Source: Prochlorococcus marinus subsp. marinus str. CCMP1375
Lineage (GTDB): Bacteria > Cyanobacteriota > Cyanobacteriia > PCC-6307 > Cyanobiaceae
Direction of reading: 5' to 3'
Assembly (NCBI RefSeq): GCF_000007925.1
Contig: NC_005042.1
Coordinates: 248,001 to 312,000 of the forward strand
DNA length: 64,000 nt
Of the stretch, positions 48,140-57,935 are shown piece after piece. Within the stretch, counting starts at the first letter, position 1. Every line of letters begins with the position of its first letter. A program made the translations under genes and the position numbers. A model generated the notes under the pieces. That model worked only from the letters and a program-made list of their open reading frames with translations. It searched no databases and was not told the DNA's origin.

Positions 48140-49144
48140 TTAGATTGGTTTTTCTAGGGATATCTCTTTAGCTGGTTTTTCTACAGCTTTTTCAATTAAG
48201 TCTGCAAGAACTAATGCCCTAGATGCTTGCAGTCCATCAACTGCTGGCGTCTCAAGCCCTCGAACGCATTGTAAGAAATGTTCTAGTTCTGCATAAAGAG
48301 GTTCTATTGAAGTAGTGCTTACTTCTTCAACGAATCCGTCAGTTCTATAAAGCAATTCGCCATGATCAGCCGAATACCATTCATGTGCTCTTCGATGAAT
48401 ATGAAGTGTGTGATTTAAAAAATCTGTTTCTACAAGACTTTTTTTACAATGAGCACTGAGAGTGCGAATTTTTCTGTGGCTCATTTTGCTGGCAGTAAGA
48501 CTTGCAATTACACCATTACTAAAACCAAGTGTTGCATTTACATAATCAATTGGACCATTGAAACTGCATCCTCCAACAGCGGCAAGTCTTGTTACAGGAG
48601 CATTAGCTAATTCAAGAACTAGATCCAGATCATGGATCATAAGATCTAAAACAACAGATACATCATTGGCACGATCTGGATGAGGGCTATGACGCCTAGC
48701 TTCTAGAACAACTACTTCTTCATCAGTAACAACTTTTGTAAGCTCTTTAAAGGCTGGATTGAACCGTTCAATATGGCCTACTTGCAATAACCTTTTGGCA
48801 GCGTTAGAAGCCTCGATAAGTTCAGAGGCTTCTTGCTGACTTGCTGCTATTGGTTTTTCTATTAAGACATGTTTTCCAGCTTTTAAACAATTAATGCCCA
48901 CCTCGTGATGAAACAAGGTAGGAACAGCAATGCATACTGCCTCAACTTCTTCAAGCAAATCTTGGTAGTTTGCAAACCATGAACAATTGAATTGTTCTTT
49001 TGCTAGTTGCCCACGCTTGGAGTCAAGATCAGCAACCCCAATTAATTCAGCATCTTTTAGCAGACTTAGCACTCTTGCATGGTGCCAACCCATGTTACCT
49101 ATACCTATTACCCCAACCTTCACCGGAATCATGGCGGGGGTCAT
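48140..49144 (-). CDS. Gfo/Idh/MocA family oxidoreductase
   Basis: The 334-residue NAD(P)-dependent dehydrogenase has a Rossmann motif GVIGIGNMGWHHARVL, the cofactor-side EKPIA block in HVLIEKPIAAS, and the central DLMIHDLDLVLEL with the conserved Asp/His of the C-terminal domain. Relatives act on UDP-sugars or inositols; the substrate here is open. Met 49144 and Met 49132 are both possible starts. It follows the CNNM/CBS gene by 35 bases on the minus strand. Confidence 0.9.
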   Translation of the reverse strand: MTPAMIPVKVGVIGIGNMGWHHARVLSLLKDAELIGVADLDSKRGQLAKEQFNCSWFANYQDLLEEVEAVCIAVPTLFHHEVGINCLKAGKHVLIEKPIAASQQEASELIEASNAAKRLLQVGHIERFNPAFKELTKVVTDEEVVVLEARRHSPHPDRANDVSVVLDLMIHDLDLVLELANAPVTRLAAVGGCSFNGPIDYVNATLGFSNGVIASLTASKMSHRKIRTLSAHCKKSLVETDFLNHTLHIHRRAHEWYSADHGELLYRTDGFVEEVSTTSIEPLYAELEHFLQCVRGLETPAVDGLQASRALVLADLIEKAVEKPAKEISLEKPI

Positions 49145-49179
49145 TTGTAAAACATCGAATGATTCAATGAGGATATCCT

Positions 49180-50466
49180 TTATAGATCTTCTTTTGGAGC
49201 TTTTTGAGGCAAGATTACTTTTACTGTCTCAATTCTAGGACCTTTCATTGAGTTGATTTCAAAGTGAATCCCATTTTCTAAAAGAGCATCACCCTTAGAA
49301 GGAACTTGTTGGAATTTCTCTAGAAGAAAGCCTGCAAGAGTATGGTAATTATTTGCTTCAGGCAAAGCTACATTTAATTGGCGGTTGATTTCAATGATTT
49401 CAAGATCGCCTGCAGATAGCCATTTCTCAGGGTTTGATTCGATTTTTCTTAGAAAAGGTTCTTTTCTTGATTCAATTTCATCACCAACAATTTCTCCAGT
49501 TAGATCTGCCAAAGTAATCAAACCTTCTGTCCCTCCATGTTCATCTACTACTAGTAAAAAAGGGTTTCCACTTTTGATTAAAGGTAGAATCTTATCCAAT
49601 GTGCAAGTTTCAAGCACTTTTGGAATAGGTTGAATATATTTCATTAAAGGAGAATTTAATTGCATTGTGCCTTTAGAGATTGGATCTGCTAATTGACGGA
49701 GATCCAATACACCAAGTACATCATCAAGAGACTTTCCAGTTACTAAAAATCGTGCATGACGACTAAGATGTACTTCTTTCATTAACTGAGAAAATTCAAC
49801 ATTACTTGGGAGAGTTACCATCCCTGAACGAGGGACCATTATTTCTCTAACTTGTGTATCTCTTAAGGCAAAAACACCTTCTAAAATATTTTTTTCATCA
49901 GGACGAAGGCCAGTAACTCTTCCTCTTTCTATAAGCGTTTCCAGCTCTCCTGCTGATAAGGCTGATACTAATGAATCCCAGCGAGTGTTTAATCCGACAA
50001 ACTTAAGAAGAGCAGATGAAATTTTTTCTAATAAAAAAAGAAGTGGTGCAATTATTGTCATAATTGCTTCAAGAAATGGGGATAAGTTAAGAGCTGCTCG
50101 TTCTGTCCTATTTAGAACTAAAGCTTTTGGAATCAGTCCTCCAATAAGGGTTGCAAGAATTCCAAAAAAGAGAAATAAAGCTATGTTCAAAAAAGGTCTT
50201 GTTCCTTCTTGAGCAGTCCCCCAACTATTATTGGCAAAATTATTTATCAACCAACCTAACGCTACTAATGAAAGAGTTACTCCTAGTTGGGTAACAATTA
50301 GAACTCTGCGGAGCTTTCTTTGTAATCTTTGAGCAGATGATGCTCCAGATTGATTTTCTTCGATAAGAGTTTCTACTCGACTTGGACGAATTCGCAGAAT
50401 AGCAAGCTCTCCTGCAGCAAAAATAGCTGGTAAGGCAATTAGTATGCCTAGTAGAAGAAATTGCAT
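49180..50466 (-). CDS. CNNM/CBS-domain membrane protein (HlyC/CorC-like)
   Basis: The 428-residue protein has a DUF21 (CNNM) transmembrane domain with about four segments (residues 2-20, 55-75, 90-115 and 130-155). Two CBS domains follow (VREIMVPRSGMVTLPSN; LVVDEHGGTEGLITLADL), then a small CorC-HlyC transporter-associated C-terminal domain. Members are linked to Mg2+ or Na+ export. The start is ATG 50466; a TTG codon precedes it. A tRNA gene on the same strand lies 14 bases upstream. Confidence 0.92.
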   Translation of the reverse strand: MQFLLLGILIALPAIFAAGELAILRIRPSRVETLIEENQSGASSAQRLQRKLRRVLIVTQLGVTLSLVALGWLINNFANNSWGTAQEGTRPFLNIALFLFFGILATLIGGLIPKALVLNRTERAALNLSPFLEAIMTIIAPLLFLLEKISSALLKFVGLNTRWDSLVSALSAGELETLIERGRVTGLRPDEKNILEGVFALRDTQVREIMVPRSGMVTLPSNVEFSQLMKEVHLSRHARFLVTGKSLDDVLGVLDLRQLADPISKGTMQLNSPLMKYIQPIPKVLETCTLDKILPLIKSGNPFLLVVDEHGGTEGLITLADLTGEIVGDEIESRKEPFLRKIESNPEKWLSAGDLEIIEINRQLNVALPEANNYHTLAGFLLEKFQQVPSKGDALLENGIHFEINSMKGPRIETVKVILPQKAPKEDL

Positions 50467-50480
50467 CAATGAATTTGAAA

Positions 50481-50553
50481 TGGGGGTGGCGAGGATCGAA
50501 CTCGCCTAAGGCGAATTATGAGTTCGCTGCATTCACCAGATTGCTACACCCCC
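50481..50553 (-). tRNA. tRNA with CAU anticodon, probably elongator Met
   Basis: On the minus strand the acceptor GGGGGTG pairs with CACCCCC, discriminator A. The anticodon arm is GCGAA-CTCATAA-TTCGC with CAT. The D stem is only 3 bp (GCA/TGC). It is 73 bases long. The acceptor start is not the unpaired C of the initiator, so it is elongator Met or the lysidine-modified Ile tRNA; I favour Met but cannot exclude Ile. Confidence 0.9.
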
Positions 50554-50571
50554 TTAGGAATGGATACTTAA

Positions 50572-50600
50572 AATTGCCTTTGGTGAATTTGAAGGCAATT
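50572..50600. repeat. Perfect 9-bp inverted repeat upstream of pyrE
   Basis: AATTGCCTT (50572-50580) and AAGGCAATT (50592-50600) enclose an 11-base loop. It lies between the divergent CAU tRNA and pyrE, 66 bases before the pyrE ATG. It could be an operator or part of a leader; no T-run follows. Confidence 0.5.
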
Positions 50601-50666
50601 AGAGGAATAATAATTAAAAGGTATGCCAATGATGTAAGTCAATGATCCAAAGATGAAATTTTCCTA

Positions 50667-51245
50667 ATGAATTTACCTATTAAATCTAATGCAGCTTCCA
50701 AAGAAAAGCTTTTAACTCTTCTTGCTCTTAAGGCCTATAAGAATGGCAATTTTACTCTTTCATCTGGGAACAAGAGTAATCATTACGTTAATTGCAAGCC
50801 AGTTAGCCTTAGCGGTAATGGACTTCTGTTATTAAGCAATATGATGCTTGAAAATGTTGAGCCGGATTCCCTTGCAGTAGCAGGATTGACTTTAGGAGCT
50901 GATCCATTGGTATGTGGAGTGGCTTTGGCTGCAACGTATGCGGGGAGAAAACTGGATGCATTGATTGTACGGAAAGAGCCAAAAGGATATGGGACAGCCT
51001 CTTGGCTCGAGGGCCCCCTGCCTCCAGCAGGATCTGTGATAACAGTTTTAGAAGATGTTGTTACAACAGGGAGATCATCTTTGAAGGCAGTTAATCAACT
51101 TCAGAATGCAGGGTATCGAGTTAATCGAATTATTTCGATTGTTGATAGACAAGAAGGAGGAGCATTTGAAATTAAGAAAGCAGGTTTGGACTTGGTAAGT
51201 CTTTTTGTGTTGGATGAAGTCTATGAAAAGTTTAAAAACACTTGA
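50667..51245 (+). CDS. pyrE: Orotate phosphoribosyltransferase
   Basis: The 192-residue enzyme makes OMP from orotate and PRPP. The [16 protein letters not shown] block near residue 30, [20 protein letters not shown] and the PRPP motif [18 protein letters not shown] are standard. It continues the pyrimidine pathway begun by pyrB at 10.4 kb. The downstream ygfZ-like gene starts within or just after its 3' end. Confidence 0.97.
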   Translation: MNLPIKSNAASKEKLLTLLALKAYKNGNFTLSSGNKSNHYVNCKPVSLSGNGLLLLSNMMLENVEPDSLAVAGLTLGADPLVCGVALAATYAGRKLDALIVRKEPKGYGTASWLEGPLPPAGSVITVLEDVVTTGRSSLKAVNQLQNAGYRVNRIISIVDRQEGGAFEIKKAGLDLVSLFVLDEVYEKFKNT

Positions 51246-52089
51246 TGTGAATTTGTTCTACAACTATTTCTGGGATGCCTCATTCCCTTTATTTTTGTTA
51301 GAGGGGGCAGATAATAAGAAATTCCTTCAAGGACAAACAACTGCTGATATTCTTGGTGTTCGAGATGGGGGATTGCTCCGTACTTGCTGGTTATCGCCAG
51401 TAGGGAGATTAAAAGCTTTATTGGAAATAAGATTAGTTGGCGAAACAATATCTTTTATTGTTCTAGGAGGAAATATTGATGAGGTTATTGATGGTTTTGA
51501 TAAGGTAATATTTCCTGCCGATAAAGTTAATATTAGAGCGAGTAAAGAGATTAGAAGACTGCAGAAGATTAATTATAATGAATCTTGGAAAGTAACACCT
51601 GTTGAATGGTTGCTGCCAAGCGCTGAGTTGCCTAATGACTTTGAAAAATTAAAACCAGCTAGTAAAGAAATGACTCAGGAATGGTCTTTAATTCAGGGCC
51701 TTCCATATGATTTGTTTGAAATAGATGGAAATTCCAACCCCTTAGAATTAGGCCTTTCAGATTTAATAGACTTTGACAAAGGTTGTTACTTAGGTCAAGA
51801 AACATTAGCTAAAATAAAAAATATAGGGCGCTTAAAATGTCAATTAAGATATTTTAAATCCCAGAGAATATTGCGAAAAGGTGATTCTTTAAATATTTCT
51901 TCTATCGATATAAATGAGAAGCAAAATGTTGGAATCGTTGTTGCTTCTAAAACATTTGGATCTTCTTCAAGTATAGGACTTGCTTTAATTAAAAGAAAAT
52001 ATTGTATATGTGAGGAAATAGATCTTAATGATGAATTAGGTGTCTTAAAGTTAAATAAACCAATTGGATATAATGATTTAATTATATAG
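51223..52089 (+). CDS. YgfZ/GcvT-like folate-binding protein
   Basis: The product resembles YgfZ, a tetrahydrofolate-dependent factor for Fe-S proteins and tRNA modification. [20 protein letters not shown] lies near the start, and the defining K-G-C-Y-x-G-Q-E motif is [16 protein letters not shown]. Met 51223 gives 288 residues and a 23-base overlap with pyrE. GTG 51247, just after the pyrE stop, is an equally good start, and codons back to TTG 51205 are open. Co-transcription with pyrE is likely. Confidence 0.88.
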   Translation: MKSLKTLDVNLFYNYFWDASFPLFLLEGADNKKFLQGQTTADILGVRDGGLLRTCWLSPVGRLKALLEIRLVGETISFIVLGGNIDEVIDGFDKVIFPADKVNIRASKEIRRLQKINYNESWKVTPVEWLLPSAELPNDFEKLKPASKEMTQEWSLIQGLPYDLFEIDGNSNPLELGLSDLIDFDKGCYLGQETLAKIKNIGRLKCQLRYFKSQRILRKGDSLNISSIDINEKQNVGIVVASKTFGSSSSIGLALIKRKYCICEEIDLNDELGVLKLNKPIGYNDLII

Positions 52090-52106
52090 ATAAGAAGCTA
52101 ATTTAT

Positions 52107-53570
52107 TTACTTCTTATCTATAATCCATTCGGCAATTTTCCATGTTGCAATGCAATCATCTTGGTTGTATCGCATTATCAATTCTAGCTGTTTTGGTTTT
52201 ATGTTATTTTGAGAAATTGCTTTTTGGCATTGTCGCCACCAAAGTAATGCTTTTGCTCCACTAGATCCTTTTTGACTCCATTCAAATTTTAGCCACTTTG
52301 CTACTTCTTTTAAACTATAACTATTTACTGGTAAAACCCAACTACCTTTTAATCTGGAATGAATATCAATAAACTTATTTCTAATAATATTTATTTCTTT
52401 ATCTTCCTCACCTTGTCTTTTAGCCATTCTACAAATTGAGAGTGATTCTGTTTCTCCATAATGAAGGACTGGCCAATTTGGATGAGACTTTAATTTCCTT
52501 TTAATATTTCCCCATGCTATTTCTTCTGTGTGGTTGCTCAAATTTAGTATTGGTTGGTATTTAACATCATCTAATAGCCATGTTCCATCTTTTCTTTTTG
52601 CTAAAGAAACAAACCCATGAAGGAAGTCATGATGTGCATCGGGATCAGATTCAATGTCATATATAAAAACACCTTCTGCAGAATTAAGCTCAGGCAAAGC
52701 CATGCTTGAACTTAATCTTTCTGGCGATAATTTTTTTTGGACTTTTGCTTGTCTAATAAGTTGCCCTGCAATCTTTTTATGAGATTCTCCATAAGGGCTT
52801 AATTTATTTGTTAGATCATCTTTATCAATTAATGCAAGCTGGCTAAGATTTTTAATTCCTATCTCTTGAAGAATAATTTTTCTTTTTGCACCAATTCCAC
52901 TGATTTCACTTAAATCCTCTTCTTCATTAGCCTTTTCATCACATAGCTTCTTCCATGAGCAAAGTGTGCATTTTTTTCGATCTGCAATCAAGCCAGGAGA
53001 TACATCTTTTCTGATGTCTTTATATAATCTTTTTAATGAATCAAATAATTCATTGGTTAATTTTTTTGTAATGGCAATTTCTTGGATGTCTAAACTTCCT
53101 GCATTCCTTATTGAAACTGCTAGTCCATATTTTACTTCTATTTGTTGAACTTGTTCTAATAAATAGCTCCATAGCGCAAGAGATAATCGATGCTCTCTGG
53201 TTAATCTTCGACCTTGTTGAGCCACTACTGGTATGTAAGAGAAATCTCCCCAAGGACTTCCAAGATTGATTTTTTTCAGTAATGGGGGATGAGCTTCTAT
53301 TTTCAAGCCTTGAGGGCCAATACCTTTTAGGCGTAACCCAACTACTCCATTCGACCCTCTTTTTAATGCTTCTATTCCTCTATTTGGTGCTTCGGAAAGT
53401 AATGCAGAAAAACTTTTGTATTGATGATCTAGTTGAAGAGCGCGATGGGCAGACCAATCTTTGTGTTTATTCTCTTCGTACAAATCTAACCAAGCTTTTC
53501 TTCTACAGCGGATCCAGCTGATAAGGAGCCTATCCGTTATTGTTTTTTTTTCTAGTATTGTGGGAGTCAT
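52107..53570 (-). CDS. TM0106-type RecB-like nuclease with RNase H-like domain
   Basis: The 487-residue protein combines a RecB/Cas4-like N-terminal half, a helix-hairpin-helix (about 221-250, SEISGIGAKRKIILQEIGI) and a C-terminal DEDD exonuclease-like domain. In that domain Asp305 and Glu307 are in FIYDIESDP and the last Asp is in YNQDDCIATW. Four cysteines, Cys22 and C-x2-C-x5-C at 201-210, match the Fe-S clasp of Cas4/AddB. I cannot find a clean (D/E)-x-K in the expected place (YIPVVAQQG). It probably acts in DNA repair, an inference from domains. It converges with the ygfZ-like gene. Confidence 0.85.
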   Translation of the reverse strand: MTPTILEKKTITDRLLISWIRCRRKAWLDLYEENKHKDWSAHRALQLDHQYKSFSALLSEAPNRGIEALKRGSNGVVGLRLKGIGPQGLKIEAHPPLLKKINLGSPWGDFSYIPVVAQQGRRLTREHRLSLALWSYLLEQVQQIEVKYGLAVSIRNAGSLDIQEIAITKKLTNELFDSLKRLYKDIRKDVSPGLIADRKKCTLCSWKKLCDEKANEEEDLSEISGIGAKRKIILQEIGIKNLSQLALIDKDDLTNKLSPYGESHKKIAGQLIRQAKVQKKLSPERLSSSMALPELNSAEGVFIYDIESDPDAHHDFLHGFVSLAKRKDGTWLLDDVKYQPILNLSNHTEEIAWGNIKRKLKSHPNWPVLHYGETESLSICRMAKRQGEEDKEINIIRNKFIDIHSRLKGSWVLPVNSYSLKEVAKWLKFEWSQKGSSGAKALLWWRQCQKAISQNNIKPKQLELIMRYNQDDCIATWKIAEWIIDKK

Positions 53571-53634
53571 GTCCCTAGGTTAATTTGGCTGGATCAACAA
53601 TTTACTTAATCAATTTTTTGGATTTTTTTAAGTT

Positions 53635-55077
53635 ATGAAATTCCAAGCAGCTCCAATTAAATTTGGCACTGATGGGTGGAGAGGTGTTTTAGGTGTTGAT
53701 ATTACTATTGAAAGACTTATTAGAGTGGCAGTTGCCTCTGCTCAGGAGATGGCTTATAGGGCTAAAAATGATTCCACGAATAAGGTGGTCATTGGTTATG
53801 ACCGTAGATTTTTAGCCTCTGAATTTGCTGAAGCAATTGCCGATGCAGTTCGAGGCTGTAGCTTGTATCCATTGTTAGCAGATGTTTCAGTCACTACTCC
53901 TTCATGTAGCTGGGCAGTAGTTGAAAATAATGCTCTAGGTGCATTAGTTATTACAGCTAGTCATAATCCGCCTGAATGGCTGGGATTAAAAATAAAAGGC
54001 CCTTTAGGTAGATCTGTTGAAGAGGACTTTACAAAAGCTGTTGAAGAGAGACTGCTTACAGGAGGCATCACTGCCCCAATCCTTGGCGAAACGGAAAAGT
54101 TTTCTTGTCGTCAAAATCATTTAATTGGTTTAAAAAGAAAAATGGATATTCCAGCTCTTTTAATTGGCATTCGAGCAATGGGATTAAAGGTGATTGTTGA
54201 TTCAATGCATGGTTCTGCTGCAGGATGCATGACAGAGATTCTGGGAAATGAATCACACGATTTTTTAAAAGAAATAAGGACAAAACGAGATCCTTTATTT
54301 GGTGGGAATGCCCCTGAGCCTTTAGCTAAAAATCTTGATCAACTTATTGTAAATACTCAAGAATTAGCTTTGGAAGGTCATCCTGTTCTTGGGTTAGCTT
54401 TTGATGGAGATGGGGATCGAATAGCAGCTATAGATGAAACAGGAAGGTTTTGCAGTACCCAGCTATTAATACCTCTCTTCATTGAGCATATGGCGGGAGT
54501 TAGAAATTTACCTGGTTGTGTTATTAAAACTGTTAGTGGATCTGACTGTATTCGCTTAATAGCAAAAGACTTTGATAGAGAAGTTATTGAACGTCCAGTA
54601 GGCTTTAAATATATTGCTCAAGAGATGCTTTCTAGAAAAGTTTTACTTGGCGGGGAAGAGTCTGGTGGTATAGGTTTTGGAGATCATTTGCCAGAAAGAG
54701 ATGCTTTGTATGCTGCATTGCTTTTACTGGAGTCAATTGTTTATAGAAGAAAGCCATTAGGAAGTCTTTTAGATAATTTACAAAAACGATTAGGTACAAG
54801 TTTTTATGATCGTTTTGACCTTCTTCTTTCTGATAATGATTCAAGACAAAGACTGGAAAAGTCTTTGAAAATAAACCCTCCTTTATTAGTTGAGGGTAAG
54901 AAAGTCAAAGAAGTAATTGAATTGGATGGATGCAAGTTAAGATTTGATGAAAGACATTGGTTAATGTTTCGTTTCTCAGGGACTGAACCTTTGCTGCGAA
55001 TTTATTGCGAGGCTCCAACTTATAAAGAGGTTGAAGAAACTCTTGCTTGGGCTAAGAACTTCGCCTCTCAGATATGA
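53635..55077 (+). CDS. Phosphoglucomutase/phosphomannomutase family protein
   Basis: The 480-residue alpha-D-phosphohexomutase has KFGTDGWRGVLG near residue 8, the phosphoserine loop VITASHNPPEWLGLKIKG, the metal loop FDGDGDRIAAID, the sugar loop GGEESGGIGFGDH, and RFSGTEPLLRIYCE near the end. It probably links glucose-6-phosphate and glucose-1-phosphate for glycogen or sugar-nucleotide metabolism, but mannose specificity is not excluded. rdgB overlaps its end by four bases. Confidence 0.93.
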   Translation: MKFQAAPIKFGTDGWRGVLGVDITIERLIRVAVASAQEMAYRAKNDSTNKVVIGYDRRFLASEFAEAIADAVRGCSLYPLLADVSVTTPSCSWAVVENNALGALVITASHNPPEWLGLKIKGPLGRSVEEDFTKAVEERLLTGGITAPILGETEKFSCRQNHLIGLKRKMDIPALLIGIRAMGLKVIVDSMHGSAAGCMTEILGNESHDFLKEIRTKRDPLFGGNAPEPLAKNLDQLIVNTQELALEGHPVLGLAFDGDGDRIAAIDETGRFCSTQLLIPLFIEHMAGVRNLPGCVIKTVSGSDCIRLIAKDFDREVIERPVGFKYIAQEMLSRKVLLGGEESGGIGFGDHLPERDALYAALLLLESIVYRRKPLGSLLDNLQKRLGTSFYDRFDLLLSDNDSRQRLEKSLKINPPLLVEGKKVKEVIELDGCKLRFDERHWLMFRFSGTEPLLRIYCEAPTYKEVEETLAWAKNFASQI

Positions 55078-55676
55078 GCTTTAATCTTGGGAAATCTCTT
55101 ACGAAGCTTATAATTGCTAGTAACAATGATGGAAAGATTGAAGAGTTTATTCAACTTTTGTCTGGAATCCCATTAGTTGTAATGGGCCAACCAAAGCATT
55201 TAGAGGTTGAGGAAACAGGGGTTAGTTTTGCTGAAAATGCACGCATCAAGGCTATTGCTGTGGCAAAAGCTACTGGTGAAATGGCTCTTGCAGATGATTC
55301 GGGATTAAGTGTTGGATCTTTAGGAGGAGCTCCAGGGGTTTTTTCTGCAAGATATGCAAATACTGATTTGGAAAGGGTTTCTAGATTATTAAAAGAATTA
55401 GAGATGGTTGATGATAGGAGTGCTTTTTTTTCTGCAGCACTTTGCCTAGCTTCTTCAAAAGGGGAAGTATTGCTTGAGCTAGATGGCAGATGTGATGGAA
55501 TTATTACTACTACGCCTAGAGGAAAATTTGGATTTGGATATGATCCAATTTTTGAAGTGAAAGGAACTGGACTAACATTTTCAGAAATGGATTCCAAGCA
55601 AAAAAGAGAACTCAGCCATCGCGGACTTGCTGTTAAAAAATTAATTCCTAGCTTAAAAAAGATATTGGACTCCTAA
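55074..55676 (+). CDS. rdgB: XTP/dITP pyrophosphatase
   Basis: The 200-residue HAM1/RdgB enzyme removes non-canonical purine triphosphates. LIIASNNDGKIEEF near residue 12, the early VEETGVSFAENARIKA, MALADDSGLSV with GGAPGVFSARYA, FGYDPIF and ELSHRGLAVKKL are all present. ATGA overlap with the mutase gene suggests coupling. It converges on the carotenoid oxygenase gene. Confidence 0.96.
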   Translation: MSFNLGKSLTKLIIASNNDGKIEEFIQLLSGIPLVVMGQPKHLEVEETGVSFAENARIKAIAVAKATGEMALADDSGLSVGSLGGAPGVFSARYANTDLERVSRLLKELEMVDDRSAFFSAALCLASSKGEVLLELDGRCDGIITTTPRGKFGFGYDPIFEVKGTGLTFSEMDSKQKRELSHRGLAVKKLIPSLKKILDS

Positions 55677-55714
55677 TTTTTTAAATTAAAATAGTGGTTA
55701 AAGATTTAATGGCT

Positions 55715-57208
55715 TTAAGAATCTGACCAGCTTCCATGTAAGCCATAAGGAATTTTTATTGGAACTTCTAATGTTGCTTGATGACTTAAGTTATTGGCAT
55801 TTAAAATAACTAATTCATTAGTTTGAAATTTTCCGTTCCATGTCATAACTAAAATCCATCCATCATCTTCATTGCCTGTGGAATCTTCAGGGACCATAAG
55901 TGGTTCACTTACAAAGCCTCTTGGTGAGCTACTCCATTCGCATGATCCTTTGTTAATTAGATTTAGTTTCTTTATTGCTTGAAGTGGACCATTGCCTATA
56001 TTTTTTGCTGCAGTAGCCATCCAGCAGTATTTAGCAGAAAGGCCTTGAAAATAAGGGTTGACCATAGCAAATTCACAACATTGAGTACTTAATGTTTCTT
56101 GCTCAGTTTCATTAGTTAATAGATTAATTCGACATCTTTTTAAAATTCCTGCAGGTAGTTGATTGAAGTCAATATTTCTAAAATCTTCATTTGGACCAAT
56201 AGTAGGAAAATCTTTATAAAAAATGCTTTCAATAATTACTGATTGATTTTCTTCCCAGGCATTTAGATGATGAAAAACAAAACCATCTGGTGCATCAATT
56301 ATCTTTGCAGGTTGGTTCGAAAATGATCCAGAGTGTCTTGGAATCAGCCAGAACTTTCCTTTCCCATCAGATTTTGAACTCAAGCATTGGGCTGCTCCTT
56401 TCTGACCAATTATGAAAGGTAAAGGGTTGAAATCCATGGCATTTTGCAAAAAAATTGCCCAATTGGGAGTAATAGCAAAGTCGTGGAGAAATGCGAACCC
56501 ATTAAAACTGTCTTTTCTATCACTAATAAGATTTCCAGCATTGCTTCCTTTGGTGGCAAATTCCATCAAACGGATTGTGCTTTTAGGACCGGTTGAAACT
56601 CCAAAAGTTACCATTCGGGGATCTTTGTGATGTCCTGGATCAAATCGTGGATGGGCGCTAAATGCTTCTTTAGGTGAAAGTGCTCCATTTAAAGAAGAAA
56701 GACCATGAGTTTCAAGTGTTTCTGGATCTAGAGCATGCGGACCAGCGGCTTCCCACAAGGCAAGAAGTTTATTCCCAAGTTTTACTACATGAGTATTGGC
56801 AATATTTTTGAGACGAACATCTCCAAAATTAGATATTGCTAAACCTGTTTTTTTTGTACCAAATACTCCTCGATAAAGAAATTTGTCTGCTTTTTCTTCT
56901 TCCTCCCAAGCTTGTGTTTTTACAAAACGATTACTAAAGGTCACTTCACCGTTATTGAATCGCATTAGGGTAATCATTCCATCTCCATCAAATGGATGAT
57001 GGACCCACTGTCCATTGCGCTCTAATTTCCCCGGGCCATTTCTATAAAAACTACCCTTTAGTCTTGGAGGCACCTGTCCAGAAATCAATTTTAATTTTAT
57101 GTTTGTGCATTCTTTTTCAACATTGCAGTAAGCACTAGACCAATCGGTTTGATCAAATTGTCCAGAATATCTTTCTATCTCAGGAGTTTTTTTAGAGTTG
57201 TCCACCAC
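55715..57208 (-). CDS. Carotenoid oxygenase (apocarotenoid-cleaving type)
   Basis: The 497-residue seven-bladed propeller enzyme cleaves carotenoids or apocarotenoids with non-haem Fe(II). All four iron-ligand histidines can be placed: His186 (FSAHPRFDPG), His242 (FLHDFAIT), His313 (FHHLNAWEE) and His491 (YGLHGSW). RNGPG and HPFDGDGM near the N-terminus are family marks. The length matches cyanobacterial ACO. The start is GTG 57208. Product (retinal or other apocarotenals) is not predictable. No opsin gene is in the window. Confidence 0.92.
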   Translation of the reverse strand: MVDNSKKTPEIERYSGQFDQTDWSSAYCNVEKECTNIKLKLISGQVPPRLKGSFYRNGPGKLERNGQWVHHPFDGDGMITLMRFNNGEVTFSNRFVKTQAWEEEEKADKFLYRGVFGTKKTGLAISNFGDVRLKNIANTHVVKLGNKLLALWEAAGPHALDPETLETHGLSSLNGALSPKEAFSAHPRFDPGHHKDPRMVTFGVSTGPKSTIRLMEFATKGSNAGNLISDRKDSFNGFAFLHDFAITPNWAIFLQNAMDFNPLPFIIGQKGAAQCLSSKSDGKGKFWLIPRHSGSFSNQPAKIIDAPDGFVFHHLNAWEENQSVIIESIFYKDFPTIGPNEDFRNIDFNQLPAGILKRCRINLLTNETEQETLSTQCCEFAMVNPYFQGLSAKYCWMATAAKNIGNGPLQAIKKLNLINKGSCEWSSSPRGFVSEPLMVPEDSTGNEDDGWILVMTWNGKFQTNELVILNANNLSHQATLEVPIKIPYGLHGSWSDS

Positions 57209-57266
57209 AATTGATTGATTAGATCAGTTAATCCTCGCGTAATTGCTTTAAAAACGCGAGAGAAGG

Positions 57267-57899
57267 TTATTTAGATTTTTCTGTATTATTATCTCCTGCT
57301 TGTTCCAGAACACCTTTGCTGCTAGGGATGGAACCTCCTCTTCGTGGATCAGCTTCGATAGCCATTCTTAGTGATTTTGCAAAGGCCTTAAAGCATGCTT
57401 CAACTATGTGATGCGAATTGCTTCCATTGAGTTGCCTTATATGTAGTGTTAAGCCACTGTTGTTTGCTAAGGCTACAAAAAACTCTCTAACTAATTCAGT
57501 GTCATATGTACCGATTTTTTGAGTTGGTATTTCTAATTCATAATTGATGTGAGGGCGGCCAGAACAATCAAGAATGACTTGCACAAGCGCTTCATCTAAA
57601 GGAGCAGTAAATTGACCAAATCGGTAAATACCTTTGCGATTTCCTAAAGCTTTAGAAAGAGCTTGTCCTAAAGCAATGCCAACATCTTCATTAGTGTGGT
57701 GATCATCAATGTGAGTATCACCTTTGGCGACCAGCTCTAGATCTAATAACCCATGGCTAGATAGTTGATGAAGCATGTGATCTAAAAAAGCAATCCCCGA
57801 GGAAACTTTGCATCTCCCAGATCCATCAAGGCCTAATCGAACTGATACCTCAGTTTCGTTAGTGACTCGATGAATTTCAGCTTGTCTTTGTAAATTCAT
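57267..57899 (-). CDS. hisB: Imidazoleglycerol-phosphate dehydratase
   Basis: The 210-residue monofunctional enzyme catalyses step six of histidine synthesis. Its manganese-binding histidine motifs are [27 protein letters not shown] and [18 protein letters not shown]. It lacks the fused phosphatase of enteric HisB. It follows fabI by 36 bases on the minus strand. Confidence 0.97.
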   Translation of the reverse strand: MNLQRQAEIHRVTNETEVSVRLGLDGSGRCKVSSGIAFLDHMLHQLSSHGLLDLELVAKGDTHIDDHHTNEDVGIALGQALSKALGNRKGIYRFGQFTAPLDEALVQVILDCSGRPHINYELEIPTQKIGTYDTELVREFFVALANNSGLTLHIRQLNGSNSHHIVEACFKAFAKSLRMAIEADPRRGGSIPSSKGVLEQAGDNNTEKSK

Positions 57900-57935
57900 A
57901 TCTCTGGTTCAACTAAAGCTATGGTGACACTTAAA

